64,000 bases of DNA, taken from contig NZ_AEUX02000007.1 in the NCBI RefSeq assembly GCF_000188015.2, positions 434,001-498,000 of the forward strand, given 5' to 3'. Positions within the stretch are counted from its first letter, which is position 1; each line of letters opens with the position of its first letter. The position numbers and the translations under genes were made by a program. The notes under the pieces were generated by a model, which was not told the DNA's origin, ran no database searches, and worked only from the letters and a program-made list of their open reading frames with translations. Shown here one piece after another: positions 46,239 to 56,349 of this stretch. The stretch comes from Streptococcus ictaluri 707-05 (GTDB lineage Bacteria > Bacillota > Bacilli > Lactobacillales > Streptococcaceae).

Positions 46239-46621
46239 TGACAACTTTTGAAAAGATTATTAAGAGCCTTAATCGGATTGAGGGGGAGTTAGTTAAACCT
46301 GAAGCTGAAAGACGAGATAGTTTACCTATCCTATCTGCGCAGTTGAGTGCTATCAAGCAAGATTTAAAATTGATGCTTTGGATTGAACTACCGACGTTAA
46401 ATGACGTAGAGAAATATGAAGCTCTTTATCAAGGAAATGATTTTAAATTCAGTGAAACTTTCTTAGAGCGCCAAGCGACGAGAAAAGCCTTTTGGAGACG
46501 ATTAGCTAAAGAAACTTTCAAAGAAGATCAGGATAAGAGGAATTCTGTTAAGTTGGCTGAGAAAGAATTTAAAGATGCGACGATATCGTGGCGAGAATTT
46601 TTGTGGGGTAAAAAGAAATGA
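46235..46621 (+). CDS. Phage hypothetical protein
   Basis: 128 residues, helical, with a Trp-rich end (ISWREFLWGKKK). TAGGAGGCG lies before the start. Belongs to the translationally coupled run of early genes. No motif recognised. Confidence 0.6.
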   Translation: MMTTFEKIIKSLNRIEGELVKPEAERRDSLPILSAQLSAIKQDLKLMLWIELPTLNDVEKYEALYQGNDFKFSETFLERQATRKAFWRRLAKETFKEDQDKRNSVKLAEKEFKDATISWREFLWGKKK

Positions 46622-46734
46622 ATGTATCACTAAAACTCCTAGGTGAAACGCAAGCGGGTTTAAATGATATTTTACGTCAGGGGGGCTCTCTTGTTCCCAA
46701 ATCCAAGCCCTGGCGGACGCAGTTTTTATACTAA
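46618..46734 (+). CDS. Very small phage protein, uncertain
   Basis: 38 residues from an ATG in the stop of the previous gene (ATGA). Sequence MNVSLKLLGETQAGLNDILR then a Pro/Lys/Trp tail. Coding status rests only on the coupled start and clean stop. Confidence 0.35.
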   Translation: MNVSLKLLGETQAGLNDILRQGGSLVPKSKPWRTQFLY

Positions 46735-46765
46735 CAACTTTAAAACAAGTAATTGAGGAGAGAAA

Positions 46766-47116
46766 ATGAAACCATCAGAACTAATTAGAAATTATTTTAA
46801 AGAACATACAGGTAAGACAGAGGCTGATTGTGCAAAAGCAACAGGGGTAGAACGTAACACAGTAAAGCAGTGCGTTTGGAGAGATAGGCAGCGAGGTCTT
46901 GCTACAAAAGATAGAGCTACTGGATTCGTCACTTACGAGGATGGATTTGCAGAGATTCCAGAAAAAATCAATGGGCATCCTCTTGCTAAAGTTAGCCATG
47001 AGATGCTTAATAGATTGCTTGAACAGACTGAGTTTATTACAGATGACGAGCTTCTTTTGAGATACTCAAAAGAAATCAGATTATATATTGCAGAGCTGAA
47101 AGGATTATTACGATGA
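46766..47116 (+). CDS. Phage HTH-like protein, unknown
   Basis: 116 residues. The N-terminal 45 residues look like a winged or simple helix-turn-helix (TEADCAKATGVERNTVKQCV). The C-terminal part is helical. GAGGAGAG precedes the ATG. It may control early transcription; not recognised more precisely. Confidence 0.6.
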   Translation: MKPSELIRNYFKEHTGKTEADCAKATGVERNTVKQCVWRDRQRGLATKDRATGFVTYEDGFAEIPEKINGHPLAKVSHEMLNRLLEQTEFITDDELLLRYSKEIRLYIAELKGLLR

Positions 47117-47316
47117 ACTATTTAGAATATGCACTAGCTTATCTTGAACGTGAGTTAGAAATTATTGATAATGAAGTTATCGAAGTTGAGTTGCCCGACG
47201 GAGATTGGGAGTTTGTGCCTAATCCCTATTACGAGGAAGGTTTGCATAACAGACCTTATTATCGCAGCCAGGTTGCTAAAGACATTCTTGATATTAAAGG
47301 ACTTTTGGGGAGGTGA
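47113..47316 (+). CDS. Small acidic phage protein, unknown
   Basis: 67 residues, very acidic in the first half (LERELEIIDNEVIEVELPDG), then Tyr-rich (NPYYEEGLHNRPYY). Overlaps the previous gene by 4 bases. Unknown function. Confidence 0.55.
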   Translation: MNYLEYALAYLERELEIIDNEVIEVELPDGDWEFVPNPYYEEGLHNRPYYRSQVAKDILDIKGLLGR

Positions 47317-47405
47317 GGCTATTGATTGCATCAAAAAAGACGGCTTAGGAAACCGTCAACAATTACACACACACTTAAATTATAACACAGAAAGAGAGGA
47401 ACACA

Positions 47406-47705
47406 ATGATTGAAGTAACTTTTAAAGCAGAGAGCATGGCAGGTGTTTTCGATGCTATGCGTGAAGCTCTGGATATGCCGAAAACAGTAACCAAGGATGC
47501 GGTTGAAGAAAAACCAGCCCCTAAAAAGAAAGAAGAGTCTGTAACTTTGACATTAGCTGACATTAAGAAAATGGCTAAAGCCAAGGTTGAAGAAGGGAAG
47601 TCAAAGGACATCAAGGAGGTCTTGAAAGAGATGGACGTCGCAAAAGTTGGTGAACTTGAAGAATACCAGTTTGCGGAGTTTGTTGAGAAGTTGGAGGCCC
47701 TCTAA
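47406..47705 (+). CDS. Phage hypothetical protein at the head of the replication module
   Basis: 99 residues with a central Lys/Glu/Pro linker (EEKPAPKKKEE) between a short N-terminal unit and a C-terminal helical unit (ADIKKMAKAKVEEGKSKDIK). Layout resembles small phage proteins that sit before DUF2800 in this module and may bind DNA or its partner. Its stop touches the next start. Confidence 0.6.
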   Translation: MIEVTFKAESMAGVFDAMREALDMPKTVTKDAVEEKPAPKKKEESVTLTLADIKKMAKAKVEEGKSKDIKEVLKEMDVAKVGELEEYQFAEFVEKLEAL

Positions 47706-48859
47706 TGCCAGTAGAAAATCACGCACTACTGTCTGCTTCTAGTGCTCACAGATGGCTTTATTGCCCTATGCTACCGAGATTAGAAGCAGACTATCCTAGC
47801 CGCGACACCGTATACACTCAAGAGGGCACAAGCGCCCATGAGCTTTCTGAAATCAAACTGATGTACAAGTCTGGTAAAATCACCAAGCGTAAATTTAACA
47901 CGTTAACCAAGGCTTTTAAGGAAAACTCAGACTTCTACAACGAAGAGATGGAAGAGATGACGGAGCTTTACACAGATATTGTTATGGAGCACCTAAATGC
48001 TTATGAGGACGCTGAAATTGAACTTGAAAAACGGGTTGATTTTAGCGACTGGGTGCCTGGCGGTTTTGGGACTTCGGATGTTGTCATTTTGACGGATGGG
48101 GTCATTGAAATTATTGATCTTAAGTATGGTAAGGGTATGCCTGTGTCTGCTAACCAAAACCCACAGATGGGGCTGTACGCTCTAGGAGCTTACGCTTCCT
48201 ACGATATGGTTTATGACTTTGACCGCATCAAGATGACCATTATTCAACCGCGTTTAGATTCGGTTAGTTCTGTTGACATTTACGTAGAGGAGCTTCTGTA
48301 TTGGGCGGATAATGTTGTCTTGCCTATGGCCGCTCAAGCAGACGCAGGCATTGGTGACTGGAACCTAAGTGAAAAAGTATTGCAGTGGTCTCCTGTCGCA
48401 GCTAAATTGGTGCCAAGAGCGCAAGAAAACTGGGAATTAATTGATAAATATGACTATCAGGAGCCTGTCTATTTATCTGATGAAGCCGTCGCAGAGATTC
48501 TTGACAAAGCCTCAGCTATCAAGAAGTGGGTTGAGTCAGTTGAAGCCTATGCCCTGAAAGAAGCACTCTCAGGAAAAGAAGTTCCAGGCTATAAGATTGT
48601 CGAAGGTAGAAGTAATCGTGTGCTTACTAATAAGGAGGCAGCTGCGGCAATACTTGAGAAAAACGGCTTTGAAGATATCTACAAACCAAAAGAGCTACTG
48701 TCCATGGGGGCGCTAGAGAAGATGGTTGGAAAAACAACCTTCTCAGAACTGCTCTCTGAATATATTGATAAACCACAGGGTAAGCCTGTACTTGTCCATG
48801 AAAAGGATAAGCGCCCAGCAATTAACAGCTTAGAACAAGCTATTAAAGATTTTGAATAG
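47705..48859 (+). CDS. DUF2800 (Cas4/RecB-like PD-(D/E)xK) protein
   Basis: The 384-residue protein opens with [19 protein letters not shown]. It has the nuclease-like core [20 protein letters not shown] then LKYGKG (the D...D-x-K pattern), and [13 protein letters not shown]. Architecture matches DUF2800, a RecB/Cas4-fold family always next to DUF2815 and a family A polymerase in such phages. Likely a recombination or end-processing nuclease (inference). Confidence 0.85.
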   Translation: MPVENHALLSASSAHRWLYCPMLPRLEADYPSRDTVYTQEGTSAHELSEIKLMYKSGKITKRKFNTLTKAFKENSDFYNEEMEEMTELYTDIVMEHLNAYEDAEIELEKRVDFSDWVPGGFGTSDVVILTDGVIEIIDLKYGKGMPVSANQNPQMGLYALGAYASYDMVYDFDRIKMTIIQPRLDSVSSVDIYVEELLYWADNVVLPMAAQADAGIGDWNLSEKVLQWSPVAAKLVPRAQENWELIDKYDYQEPVYLSDEAVAEILDKASAIKKWVESVEAYALKEALSGKEVPGYKIVEGRSNRVLTNKEAAAAILEKNGFEDIYKPKELLSMGALEKMVGKTTFSELLSEYIDKPQGKPVLVHEKDKRPAINSLEQAIKDFE

Positions 48860-48870
48860 GAGAAAAAATT

Positions 48871-49434
48871 ATGACAACAACACCAAGCACAACTAAAGTA
48901 GTAACCGGAAAAGTACGCCTAAGCTATGTAGCTTTACTAGAGCCTAAAGCTTTTGAAGGTCAAGAGGCTAAGTATTCAACAGTTATCTTAATTCCAAAGA
49001 CAGACAAAGCCACAATCAAGAAAATTAAAGACGCGCAGAAAGCTGCTTATGGAGCTGCCAAGGACAATAAACTCAAAGGGGTTAAATGGGAGCGCGTTAA
49101 AACAACGCTTCGTGACGGTGACGAAGAAATGGATATCGAAGAGCACCCAGAGTACGCTGGACACATGTTCATGTCAGTGTCAAGTAAAACTAAGCCACAG
49201 ATCATTGATAAGTATAAAAACCCAGTTGACTCAGCTGATGAAGTTTACTCAGGTGTTTATGCCCGTGTATCACTTAATGCTTATGCTTACAACACAGCGG
49301 GAAATAAAGGCATCTCTTGTGGTCTGAATAATGTTCAGATTGTTGCTAAAGGAGACTACCTTGGCGGTCGTTCGTCAGCTGATGCAGACTTTGACGAGTG
49401 GAACGAAGAAGAGGACGAAGACGACATTTTATAG
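48871..49434 (+). CDS. DUF2815 protein (probable single-stranded DNA-binding/recombination protein)
   Basis: 187 residues, beta-rich, with [20 protein letters not shown] and [16 protein letters not shown], ending in a strongly acidic tail ([11 protein letters not shown]). Such acidic tails are typical of SSB-type proteins that recruit partners. It is fixed between DUF2800 and the polymerase. Function by context only. Confidence 0.82.
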   Translation: MTTTPSTTKVVTGKVRLSYVALLEPKAFEGQEAKYSTVILIPKTDKATIKKIKDAQKAAYGAAKDNKLKGVKWERVKTTLRDGDEEMDIEEHPEYAGHMFMSVSSKTKPQIIDKYKNPVDSADEVYSGVYARVSLNAYAYNTAGNKGISCGLNNVQIVAKGDYLGGRSSADADFDEWNEEEDEDDIL

Positions 49435-49476
49435 TAGAGGGCCTCTTTAGAGGCTCCTCATTTTTAAAGGAGAGGT

Positions 49477-51399
49477 ATGAGACATTTAAATATTGATATT
49501 GAAACCTATAGTTCGAATGACATCAAAAATGGGGTTTACAAGTATGCTGACGCAGAAGATTTTGAGATTTTACTTTTCGCTTACTCTATAGATGGCGGAG
49601 AAGTAGATTGCCTTGATTTGACAAGGCAATCTCTACCTGAAGACATCAAAGATATGTTATTTGATGATAAGGTCCGAAAGCACGCCTTTAATGCCCAATT
49701 CGAAAGAGTTTGTCTCAGCCGTTACCTCGGTCTACCTTACTATCTAGATCCTTGCCAATGGCAGTGTACTATGGTGTTGGCTCAAGAATTAGGTTTGCCT
49801 TCAAGCTTGGAAAAGTGTGCGCTGTATTTAAAATTAGCACAGGAAAAAGATACCTCGGGTAAAAACTTAATCAGATACTTTTCCCTGCCTTGCAAACCAA
49901 GTAAAGCTAACGGTGGGAGAACTAGAAATTTACCAGAACACGCCCCCGAAAAGTGGCAAATGTTTATTGACTACTGCATCCAAGATGTTGTTGTTGAGAT
50001 GGCAATTGCCGAAAAACTAGAGTCAGTTCCTGTGCACGACCGTGAATGGGATTACTACGCCTGTGACCAGAGAATCAATGACAGAGGCGTGGCGCTTGAT
50101 AAAGAGTTAGTTGCTTCGGCCTTGTATTGCAAAGATGTTAAGATGGAAAGTTTGTCTGGTGAACTAAAAGCTCTAACAGGACTTGATAATCCTAATAGCA
50201 GGGCGCAGTTGCTACCGTGGCTAAAAGAACATGGCTATTCGGCTAGTGGGCTGACTAAAGCAGATGTTGAACAGGAACTTAAGACGGCCGAAGGAGAGCT
50301 TAAGAGAGTTTTAGAACTTAAACTACAAACCGCCATGTCAAGTCTAAAAAAATATGAAGCTATGGAAAGAGCTATGTGCTCAGACGGACGAGTTCATGGG
50401 CTACTTCAGTTTTACGGGGCTAGCAGGACAGGACGATGGGCGGGTAGAGTTGTCCAGGTACAGAACTTAGCTAGGAATTATATAAAGGACCTAGATGATG
50501 CTAGAGAGTATGTTAAAAAGCGTGATATTGATGCTGTGGAGATTTTATACGATAGCCTTAAGGACACTTTAAAGCAGCTCGTACGAACGGCACTCGTGGC
50601 TAAAGATGGCTGTACCTTCTATGTCTCTGACTTCTCGGCGATTGAGGCTAGGGTGATTGCGTGGTTTGCTGGAGAGCAGTGGAGGCTTGACGTGTTTTCG
50701 ACGCACGGGAAAATCTACGAGGCGTCTGCCAGTCAGATGTTCGGAATTCCAATTGAGGAGATTGACAAGGAACTGCGCCAAAAGGGCAAAATTTCAGAGT
50801 TAGCACTTGGCTATCAAGGAGGTCCTGGAGCGCTTAAGCAGATGGGGGCTCTAAACATGGGAGTCAAGGAAGAAGAGCTTCAAGGGCTAGTTGATGACTG
50901 GCGCAGGGCTAATAAGAAAATCGTCCAATTTTGGAAAGACGTACAAAGAGCCGCCATCAAAGCCATCAAATCGAGAGCACCAATAAAACTTGGAAAACTA
51001 TGATTTAGATACCGTAAAGGTTTCCTCTTTATAACATTGCCTAGCGGTAGGAACTTAGCTTATGCAAGAGCCAAGGTTGAGCCGGGCGACTATGGAGACA
51101 AAATTGTCTATGAGGGCCAAGGAGATAAGGCCTACTTCACAGCGCAAGAGACTTACGGCGGTAAGCTTGTCGAAAATATCGTTCAGGCGACAGCTAGGGA
51201 TATTCTAGCCGAAGCGCTTCTGAGAATTGAAGCTGCAGGCCATGGTGTTGTTTTCCACGTTCATGATGAGGCTATTATCGAAGGCTCAGGCCTGACAATC
51301 GAAGAGGTTAATGATTTGATGGCTCAGACCCCTGAATGGGCGGAGGGTCTTCCTTTAAATAGCGAAGGCTACATAACAAAGTATTATATGAAGGATTAG
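49477..51399 (+). pseudogene. Phage family A DNA polymerase, interrupted by in-frame TGA
   Basis: One frame of 640 codons except TGA at 51001-51003 (codon 509). A TGG (Trp) there would give GKLWFRYRKGF. The 3'-5' exonuclease part starts with LNIDIETYSSNDI. Polymerase motif A is YVSDFSAIEARVIAWF, motif B ELALGYQGGPGALKQMG, motif C VVFHVHDEAI. The stop falls between motifs B and C, so the truncated product lacks a catalytic Asp and should be dead unless TGA is read through. GGAGAGGT precedes the start. With the broken vapE gene downstream it disables phage replication. Confidence 0.9.
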
Positions 51400-51403
51400 A
51401 TAG

Positions 51404-52722
51404 ATGAAGCAAGAAAAACTAATAGTAAAGTCTTCTCCCCTGCAAGAGCTTCATATCGCAACAGGTAGTTCGCGAACAGCTAAGACATGGAAAAATATCA
51501 CGCTAACTTGGCAGGAGCTGGTTGAGAGGTTAGAGAAACCTACAGTCACCCAAGAGACGTTTGCGGAGTACCAGAAGATGTCTCGAGCAGAAAAAGGGCA
51601 AGCAAAAGACGTAGGGGGCTTTGTCGGTGGATGGCTAAAGCAAGGTAAACGGAAAAATGAAAACGTTCAAAGTAGGTCCTTGGTTGCGCTTGACGCAGAT
51701 AGCCCAAGTAAAGATTTCTTAGATAGGCTAGACCTGCTTGCAGATTATGCATACGCACTCTACAGTACTCACAGCCACTCAAAAAAAGCTGCTAAGTACC
51801 GTCTTATTATCCCTACTGACCGTTTAATGATGCCTGATGAATATGAGCCAGTCGCTAGATATTTGGCTAATCAACTAGGCATGTCAAACTTTGATGACAC
51901 GACTTATCAAAGTGTACGCTTGATGTTCTGGCCGAGTCACTCAAGAGATGCAGACTTTACGTTTAAATATAACGACGAGGCTTTTCTGAGTGTTGATGAG
52001 GTGCTTGATACATACCCGGACTGGCATGACTCAAGTTTCTGGCCAGAAAGCCCGACGCACGCTGTTAAAAGACAGCGCGAAGCTAAAAAACAAGGTGACC
52101 CGCTTAGTAAAAAAGGACTTATTGGAGCCTTTTGTCGTAACTATGACATTAGACAGGCCATTGCAACGTTCTTACCTGAGGTTTATGAAGAAGGAACGAC
52201 TCCTGATAGGTACACCTACACTGAGGGCTCAACCGCAAATGGCTTATTTATCTATGATGATGTCTTCGCTTATAGTCATCACGGGACAGATTCCGTGGGG
52301 GATACGCTTGTAAATGCATACGACCTTGTTCGTATCCATAAATTCGGAGAGCAAGATAGCGAGGCTAAAGATAATACTCCTACTAATAAGCTACCATCAA
52401 GTAAAGCGATGAATGCTTTTGTCTCTGACTTACCCGAAATTAAAGACTATCTAATGGCGGAGGCTTTAGGCGATTTCGATGAAGAGTTACCAGTCGAATA
52501 TGACAGAAGCTGGCTTGAAATTGATGAGGGGGGCGAACCTGAGGTCAATAGTTATTTGCTAGCAACGCAGATTATTAAGGAGGTTCCGATTTATTGGGAT
52601 GGCTTAGAATTTTTACGCTACGACGCTAAAAAAGGCATCCCGTTGTCTATGACCCCGAGGCGACCTGTGAAACCTTTGAGGGTTTTCTTAGAGAGACCGT
52701 CGGAGCTGAAAATATAGATTTC
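51404..52722 (+). pseudogene. VapE-like primase/helicase, frameshifted and truncated by IS
   Basis: The first 437 codons run from 51404 to a stop at 52717. The N-terminal part resembles the primase-like region of phage VapE/D5-type proteins (SLVALDADSPSKDFLDRL, THSHSKKAAKYRLIIP). Near 52639-52641 the frame shifts: adding one base gives IPVVYDPEATCETFEGFL then RETVGAENIDFT, right up to the IS. So a one-base deletion (perhaps in a C run) came in addition to the IS982-family insertion. The whole C-terminal P-loop helicase is missing after the IS. Confidence 0.85.
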
Positions 52723-53684
52723 ACCCGTGGTGCTAGTTAATCTCAAAATACAATAAAAAGCCCAAAAGGACTATACTGTAAGTGCCTACACAAACAGGAG
52801 GTTAGTCCAAATGAGCCACTTACAGTATACAGCTAAATCCCATCACTTACAATGGAATATGCGTCAATTATCAAAAATTTGTTCTCAGTTTTATCAGGAT
52901 TATTGTCCGGAAGACTTCAAACACCGTCGTAACGTCTGTCTGTCCAAAGTTTCAGACCAATCTCTTCTAGTTTTACTGCTATTACAAGCTGAACTAGGTA
53001 TTAAATCACAACGTCACTTTTATAGGATTTGTCAGCTATTTCCCTGCGGTACATTACTAGAAAGAAGTCGCTTTAATAGGCGTGCAAGACAGTTGATTTG
53101 GCTGGTTCAAGTGATTCGTCAGGCAATGAACACTCAAATTTCTCCCAATACCATTGTTATTATAGACAGCTTTCCTTTGCCACTTTGTCAATCTATTCGT
53201 AACCACAGGGTCAGACTTTTCAATGGGATAGCTAATATTGGTTACACCGCCTCTAAACATATGTGGTTTTACGGTTTTAAGGTTCACATGCTAGTGACCT
53301 TATCAGGCTACATTCTGAATTATGTTGTCAGCCCAGCCTCTGTTCATGATATTAAGGCAGTTTACGAGTTGCTAGAAAGGTGTGAACAATCCGTCATTTT
53401 AGCAGACTTAGGTTACCTTAACCGTGAGCTGAAAGATGAGTTGAAGCAAAATGGCTATCACCTCTCGACTCCCTTGCGTCAAGATATGGAAGGGGCTAAA
53501 CAGCATAATCATTGGAAACTAATGGCTATGAGACGAACCATTGAGACTAGACTTTCAGAACTTTGTTCCCTTTTTGATATGGAACGAACACTGGCTAGGG
53601 GCATGACAGGGCTGCAATTGAGGATTGAACAAATCATACTAGCTTACAATTTGAGATATTTTGAAATTAACTAGCACCATGGGT
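52723..53684 (+). mobile_element. IS982-family insertion sequence
   Basis: A 962-bp element with near-identical ends: ACCCGTGGTGCTAGTTAAT at 52723 and, as complement, ACCCATGGTGCTAGTTAAT at 53684. The match runs about 28 bases with two changes. The bases on either side (ATAGATTTC left, AAAATAAGG right) do not repeat, so there is no target duplication. Confidence 0.92.
52811..53674 (+). CDS. IS982-family transposase
   Basis: The 287-residue DDE transposase appears complete. Catalytic blocks: VIIDSFPLPLC (first Asp), ILADLGYLNRELKDEL (second), and RRTIETRLSELCSLF (Glu). GGAGGTTAG precedes the ATG. The reading frame is whole and the inverted repeats are good, so the element is probably still mobile. 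Confidence 0.92.
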   Translation: MSHLQYTAKSHHLQWNMRQLSKICSQFYQDYCPEDFKHRRNVCLSKVSDQSLLVLLLLQAELGIKSQRHFYRICQLFPCGTLLERSRFNRRARQLIWLVQVIRQAMNTQISPNTIVIIDSFPLPLCQSIRNHRVRLFNGIANIGYTASKHMWFYGFKVHMLVTLSGYILNYVVSPASVHDIKAVYELLERCEQSVILADLGYLNRELKDELKQNGYHLSTPLRQDMEGAKQHNHWKLMAMRRTIETRLSELCSLFDMERTLARGMTGLQLRIEQIILAYNLRYFEIN

Positions 53685-53775
53685 AAAATAAGGCATATAT
53701 AAAACACGTATATAAAAAAGAATTAATAAGTTGAAAAAAACGTAACCCTGACCTTTATTGACCAAAGGAGGAAAG

Positions 53776-54051
53776 ATGAGGACTGAAAAAGACATTGAAA
53801 ATTATTTGAAAAAGAAAACAAAAGGGCTGTGTTTAAAATTTACCAGTCCAGGGACGATAGGAGTGCCTGACAGAATTGTTGTCATGAATACGGGAACCTT
53901 TTTTGTAGAGGTCAAAGCGCCTGGTAAAAAACCAAGACCCAGCCAAGTTGCAATGCACAAAAAAATAAAAGAGGCTGGTCAGCACGTTTGGGTTGTTGAC
54001 TCTTATGAATCAGTGGACATGGCCTTAAAAGAAATGGAGAAATGGGCGTGA
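53776..54051 (+). CDS. VRR-NUC domain nuclease
   Basis: 91 residues, the entire length one VRR-NUC domain. The catalytic frame is TSPGTIGVPDRIVV, then TFFVEVKAPGKKPRPSQVA (D...ExK), a PD-(D/E)xK fold. Stand-alone VRR-NUC proteins in phages are thought to cut branched DNA. Start at 53776 set by AAAGGAGGAAAG. It is immediately followed by the SNF2 helicase with a 10-base overlap. Confidence 0.9.
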   Translation: MRTEKDIENYLKKKTKGLCLKFTSPGTIGVPDRIVVMNTGTFFVEVKAPGKKPRPSQVAMHKKIKEAGQHVWVVDSYESVDMALKEMEKWA

Positions 54052-55370
54052 GACTGCACGAGTACCAAGAATACGCTAAGACGTGGATAGTAGAGCACTC
54101 TTATTGTGGGCTTTTACTTGACGTGGGCCTTGGCAAAACACTGACAGCATTATCAGCGATAGATGAGATTCAAAATATTTTTTCCGAGGATCATAAGATT
54201 TTAATCGTAGCCCCTAAAAAAGTGGCGGAAGAAACGTGGCCAACGGAGATTGAGAAATGGCATTTTGATTTCACCTACTCTAAAGTTTTGGGGAGTGAGG
54301 GAAAACGAATTGAAGCGTTAGAAACAGAAGCCGATATCTATTTGATTAATCGTGAGAATGTTACTTGGCTTGTTGAATACTACAAGACTAAATGGCCGTT
54401 TACCTTTGTGGTTATTGATGAGCTGTCAAGCTTTAAGTCTAGTAAGTCAAAACGGTTTAGGGCTTTGCGAAAAGTTAGACCGAAAGTCCAACGCCTTGTA
54501 GGACTAACAGGAACCCCAGCGCCTAACAGTTTGGTTGATTTGTGGCCGCAGATTTATCTGATGGACAGAGGCGACAGGCTTGAGACGAGCCAGACTCGAT
54601 TTAAAGACAAGTATTTTGTTCCTGATAAGCGTAATGGTCCAATCATTTACAGTTGGGCACTTAGGGATGGTGCAGAAGCAGAAATCTATGACAAGATTGA
54701 GGATATCTGTGTCAGCATGAAAGCTAAAGACTATCTCAAGTTGCCCCCACGAATCAACAACGTTGTATCAGTTAAGTTATCTAATATGAAAGCTTACAAA
54801 CAGCTTGAAGCTGATTTGGTGTTGGAGTTTAAAAATAAAGAAATATCTGCGGCTAATTCTGCGGTCTTGGCCAATAAATTACTTCAAATGGCTAATGGTG
54901 CTATCTATGATGATGATAAAACAACAGTTGCTATACACGACGACAAACTTGACGCGCTTGAGGACATAGTAGAAGAAAGCCAAGGCCAGCCAATCTTAGT
55001 TTTTTATCAGTATCAACATGATTTTGAAAGACTTAAGAAACGATTCCCTCAGGCTGAAGAGTTGACGTCAGTTGACAAGTGGAATTCCGGAAAAATACCA
55101 ATTCTTCTGTGTCACCCTCAATCAGCTGGGCATGGGCTTAATCTACAAAAAGGCGGGCATATTATTGTTTGGTTTGGGTTAACGTGGAGTCTTGAATATT
55201 ATCAGCAAGCTAATGCCAGATTAGATAGACAGGGACAGACAGAACCCGTTATTGTGCACCACATTGTTGCAGAAAATACAGTTGATGAAAAAGTACTTAG
55301 GATTTTACAAGGCAAAGAAAAAAATCAGAACGCCTTACTTGAAGCAGTTAAGGCGCAGTTAGGAGTCTAG
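54042..55370 (+). CDS. Phage SNF2-type helicase
   Basis: The 442-residue superfamily 2 helicase has motif I DVGLGKTLTALSAI, DExx box VIDELSSFKS, GLTGTPAPNSLVDLW (motif III), and in the C-terminal half SAGHGLNLQKGGH and QANARLDRQGQ (motifs V and VI). It would translocate on DNA during replication or recombination with the neighbouring VRR-NUC nuclease. Starts inside the VRR-NUC gene, so translation is coupled. Confidence 0.93.
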   Translation: MGVRLHEYQEYAKTWIVEHSYCGLLLDVGLGKTLTALSAIDEIQNIFSEDHKILIVAPKKVAEETWPTEIEKWHFDFTYSKVLGSEGKRIEALETEADIYLINRENVTWLVEYYKTKWPFTFVVIDELSSFKSSKSKRFRALRKVRPKVQRLVGLTGTPAPNSLVDLWPQIYLMDRGDRLETSQTRFKDKYFVPDKRNGPIIYSWALRDGAEAEIYDKIEDICVSMKAKDYLKLPPRINNVVSVKLSNMKAYKQLEADLVLEFKNKEISAANSAVLANKLLQMANGAIYDDDKTTVAIHDDKLDALEDIVEESQGQPILVFYQYQHDFERLKKRFPQAEELTSVDKWNSGKIPILLCHPQSAGHGLNLQKGGHIIVWFGLTWSLEYYQQANARLDRQGQTEPVIVHHIVAENTVDEKVLRILQGKEKNQNALLEAVKAQLGV

Positions 55371-55538
55371 ATGAAAAAAGAATGTGTCGTTAGAATCTAC
55401 ACGGGTAGAGAAAAGAATTTTGAGGCAAAACCTCAGTTTGAAGAGAAAACCTTTACGCGAAAAGCAGACATGCTGAGGTTTTGGGATTCTTGCGAAGCAA
55501 CAGTTAAAGAAAAATATACTAGGGAGTGGAAAAAATGA
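55371..55538 (+). CDS. Small phage protein, unknown
   Basis: 55 residues starting MKKECVVRIYTGREKNFEAK, basic with several aromatic residues. It starts right at the helicase stop and overlaps the next gene by ATGA. No family recognised. Confidence 0.55.
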   Translation: MKKECVVRIYTGREKNFEAKPQFEEKTFTRKADMLRFWDSCEATVKEKYTREWKK

Positions 55539-55801
55539 CAGAAGAACTAATAAATCCGCTACTAGATACGATAAAGAGACAAGAGGATAAGCTCTATAAA
55601 CAGGCTAACGTGATCGTCATGCTGATGACAGCAGTTATTATGTTACTGATGATAAGTATCGCCTTACAAAACCACTACGAGCAGCAAATAACAGGACTAC
55701 GTTCGCAGCTTGTACGGACACAAAAGCAGCTTAAACGTGCTAGCGAGGATAGAGATAGACAGACAAAGCGGATAGCTGAACTGACAGGGAATGGGGGATG
55801 A
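55535..55801 (+). CDS. Single-span membrane protein with coiled-coil tail
   Basis: 88 residues: a short N-terminal cytoplasmic stretch, a transmembrane helix (VIVMLMTAVIMLLMISIAL), then a basic coiled coil (LRSQLVRTQKQLKRASEDRD). It ends in IAELTGNGG, a tail shared with the methyltransferase gene's end. The layout resembles phage holin-like or Rz-like small proteins, but its place in the early region argues against lysis. Unknown function. Confidence 0.6.
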   Translation: MTEELINPLLDTIKRQEDKLYKQANVIVMLMTAVIMLLMISIALQNHYEQQITGLRSQLVRTQKQLKRASEDRDRQTKRIAELTGNGG

Positions 55802-55804
55802 AAA

Positions 55805-56347
55805 ATGGGATTTAGTGAACAAATTAAAACAAGTAAAAGCGACGAATATTACACGCCAAGATACGCAGTAAATGTGATCTTGCCATATCTAACAAAATTC
55901 AAACACATTTGGTGTCCGTTTGATAAAGAACATAGCGAATTTGTGCAAGCACTACAAGAACTTGGATATGAAGTAACTTTTGGGCATATTGAAACAGGAG
56001 AAGATTTCTTTGATTATGATGAAGTTCCAGAAGGTGTCGACTGCGTAGTAAGCAATCCTCCATTCAGCAAAAGAGATGCGATTTTTAATAAGTTGTATGA
56101 CTTAGAAATTCCATTTGCCTTAATTATGAATATGAATGGTTTGTTTGACAGTAAGGCTAGATTTAATCTTTTTAAAGACAATAATTTCGAACTGTTAATT
56201 CCAAAAGGGAGGATGAAGTTTTTTGATGAAGAAATGATATCAAGAAATAATCCAAACTTCCAAAGCATCTATGTATGTAATGGAGTTTTAAATAATCAAA
56301 TAGAGTTCACAGATATGATTGCAGAATTGACTGGAAATGGGAGATGA
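55805..56347 (+). CDS. Phage methyltransferase-like protein (NPPF motif)
   Basis: 180 residues. It carries CVVSNPPFSKRDAIFNKLY, the NPPF signature of N6-adenine DNA/RNA methyltransferases, with DEYYTPRYAVNVILPYL near the start and a sugar-binding-like motif. Compact, perhaps lacking a full SAM domain, so the reaction is not certain. It may modify phage DNA against restriction. Ends in IAELTGNGR. GGGGGATG precedes the start. Confidence 0.75.
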   Translation: MGFSEQIKTSKSDEYYTPRYAVNVILPYLTKFKHIWCPFDKEHSEFVQALQELGYEVTFGHIETGEDFFDYDEVPEGVDCVVSNPPFSKRDAIFNKLYDLEIPFALIMNMNGLFDSKARFNLFKDNNFELLIPKGRMKFFDEEMISRNNPNFQSIYVCNGVLNNQIEFTDMIAELTGNGR

Positions 56348-56349
56348 TT

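Noticed and set aside
47705..48859. Cas4 nuclease of a CRISPR system
   Set aside because: It has a RecB/Cas4-like core, but its neighbours (DUF2815 and family A polymerase) fix it as the phage DUF2800 protein.
55535..55801. Holin
   Set aside because: One transmembrane helix with a coiled-coil tail, in the early region and far from any lysis gene.
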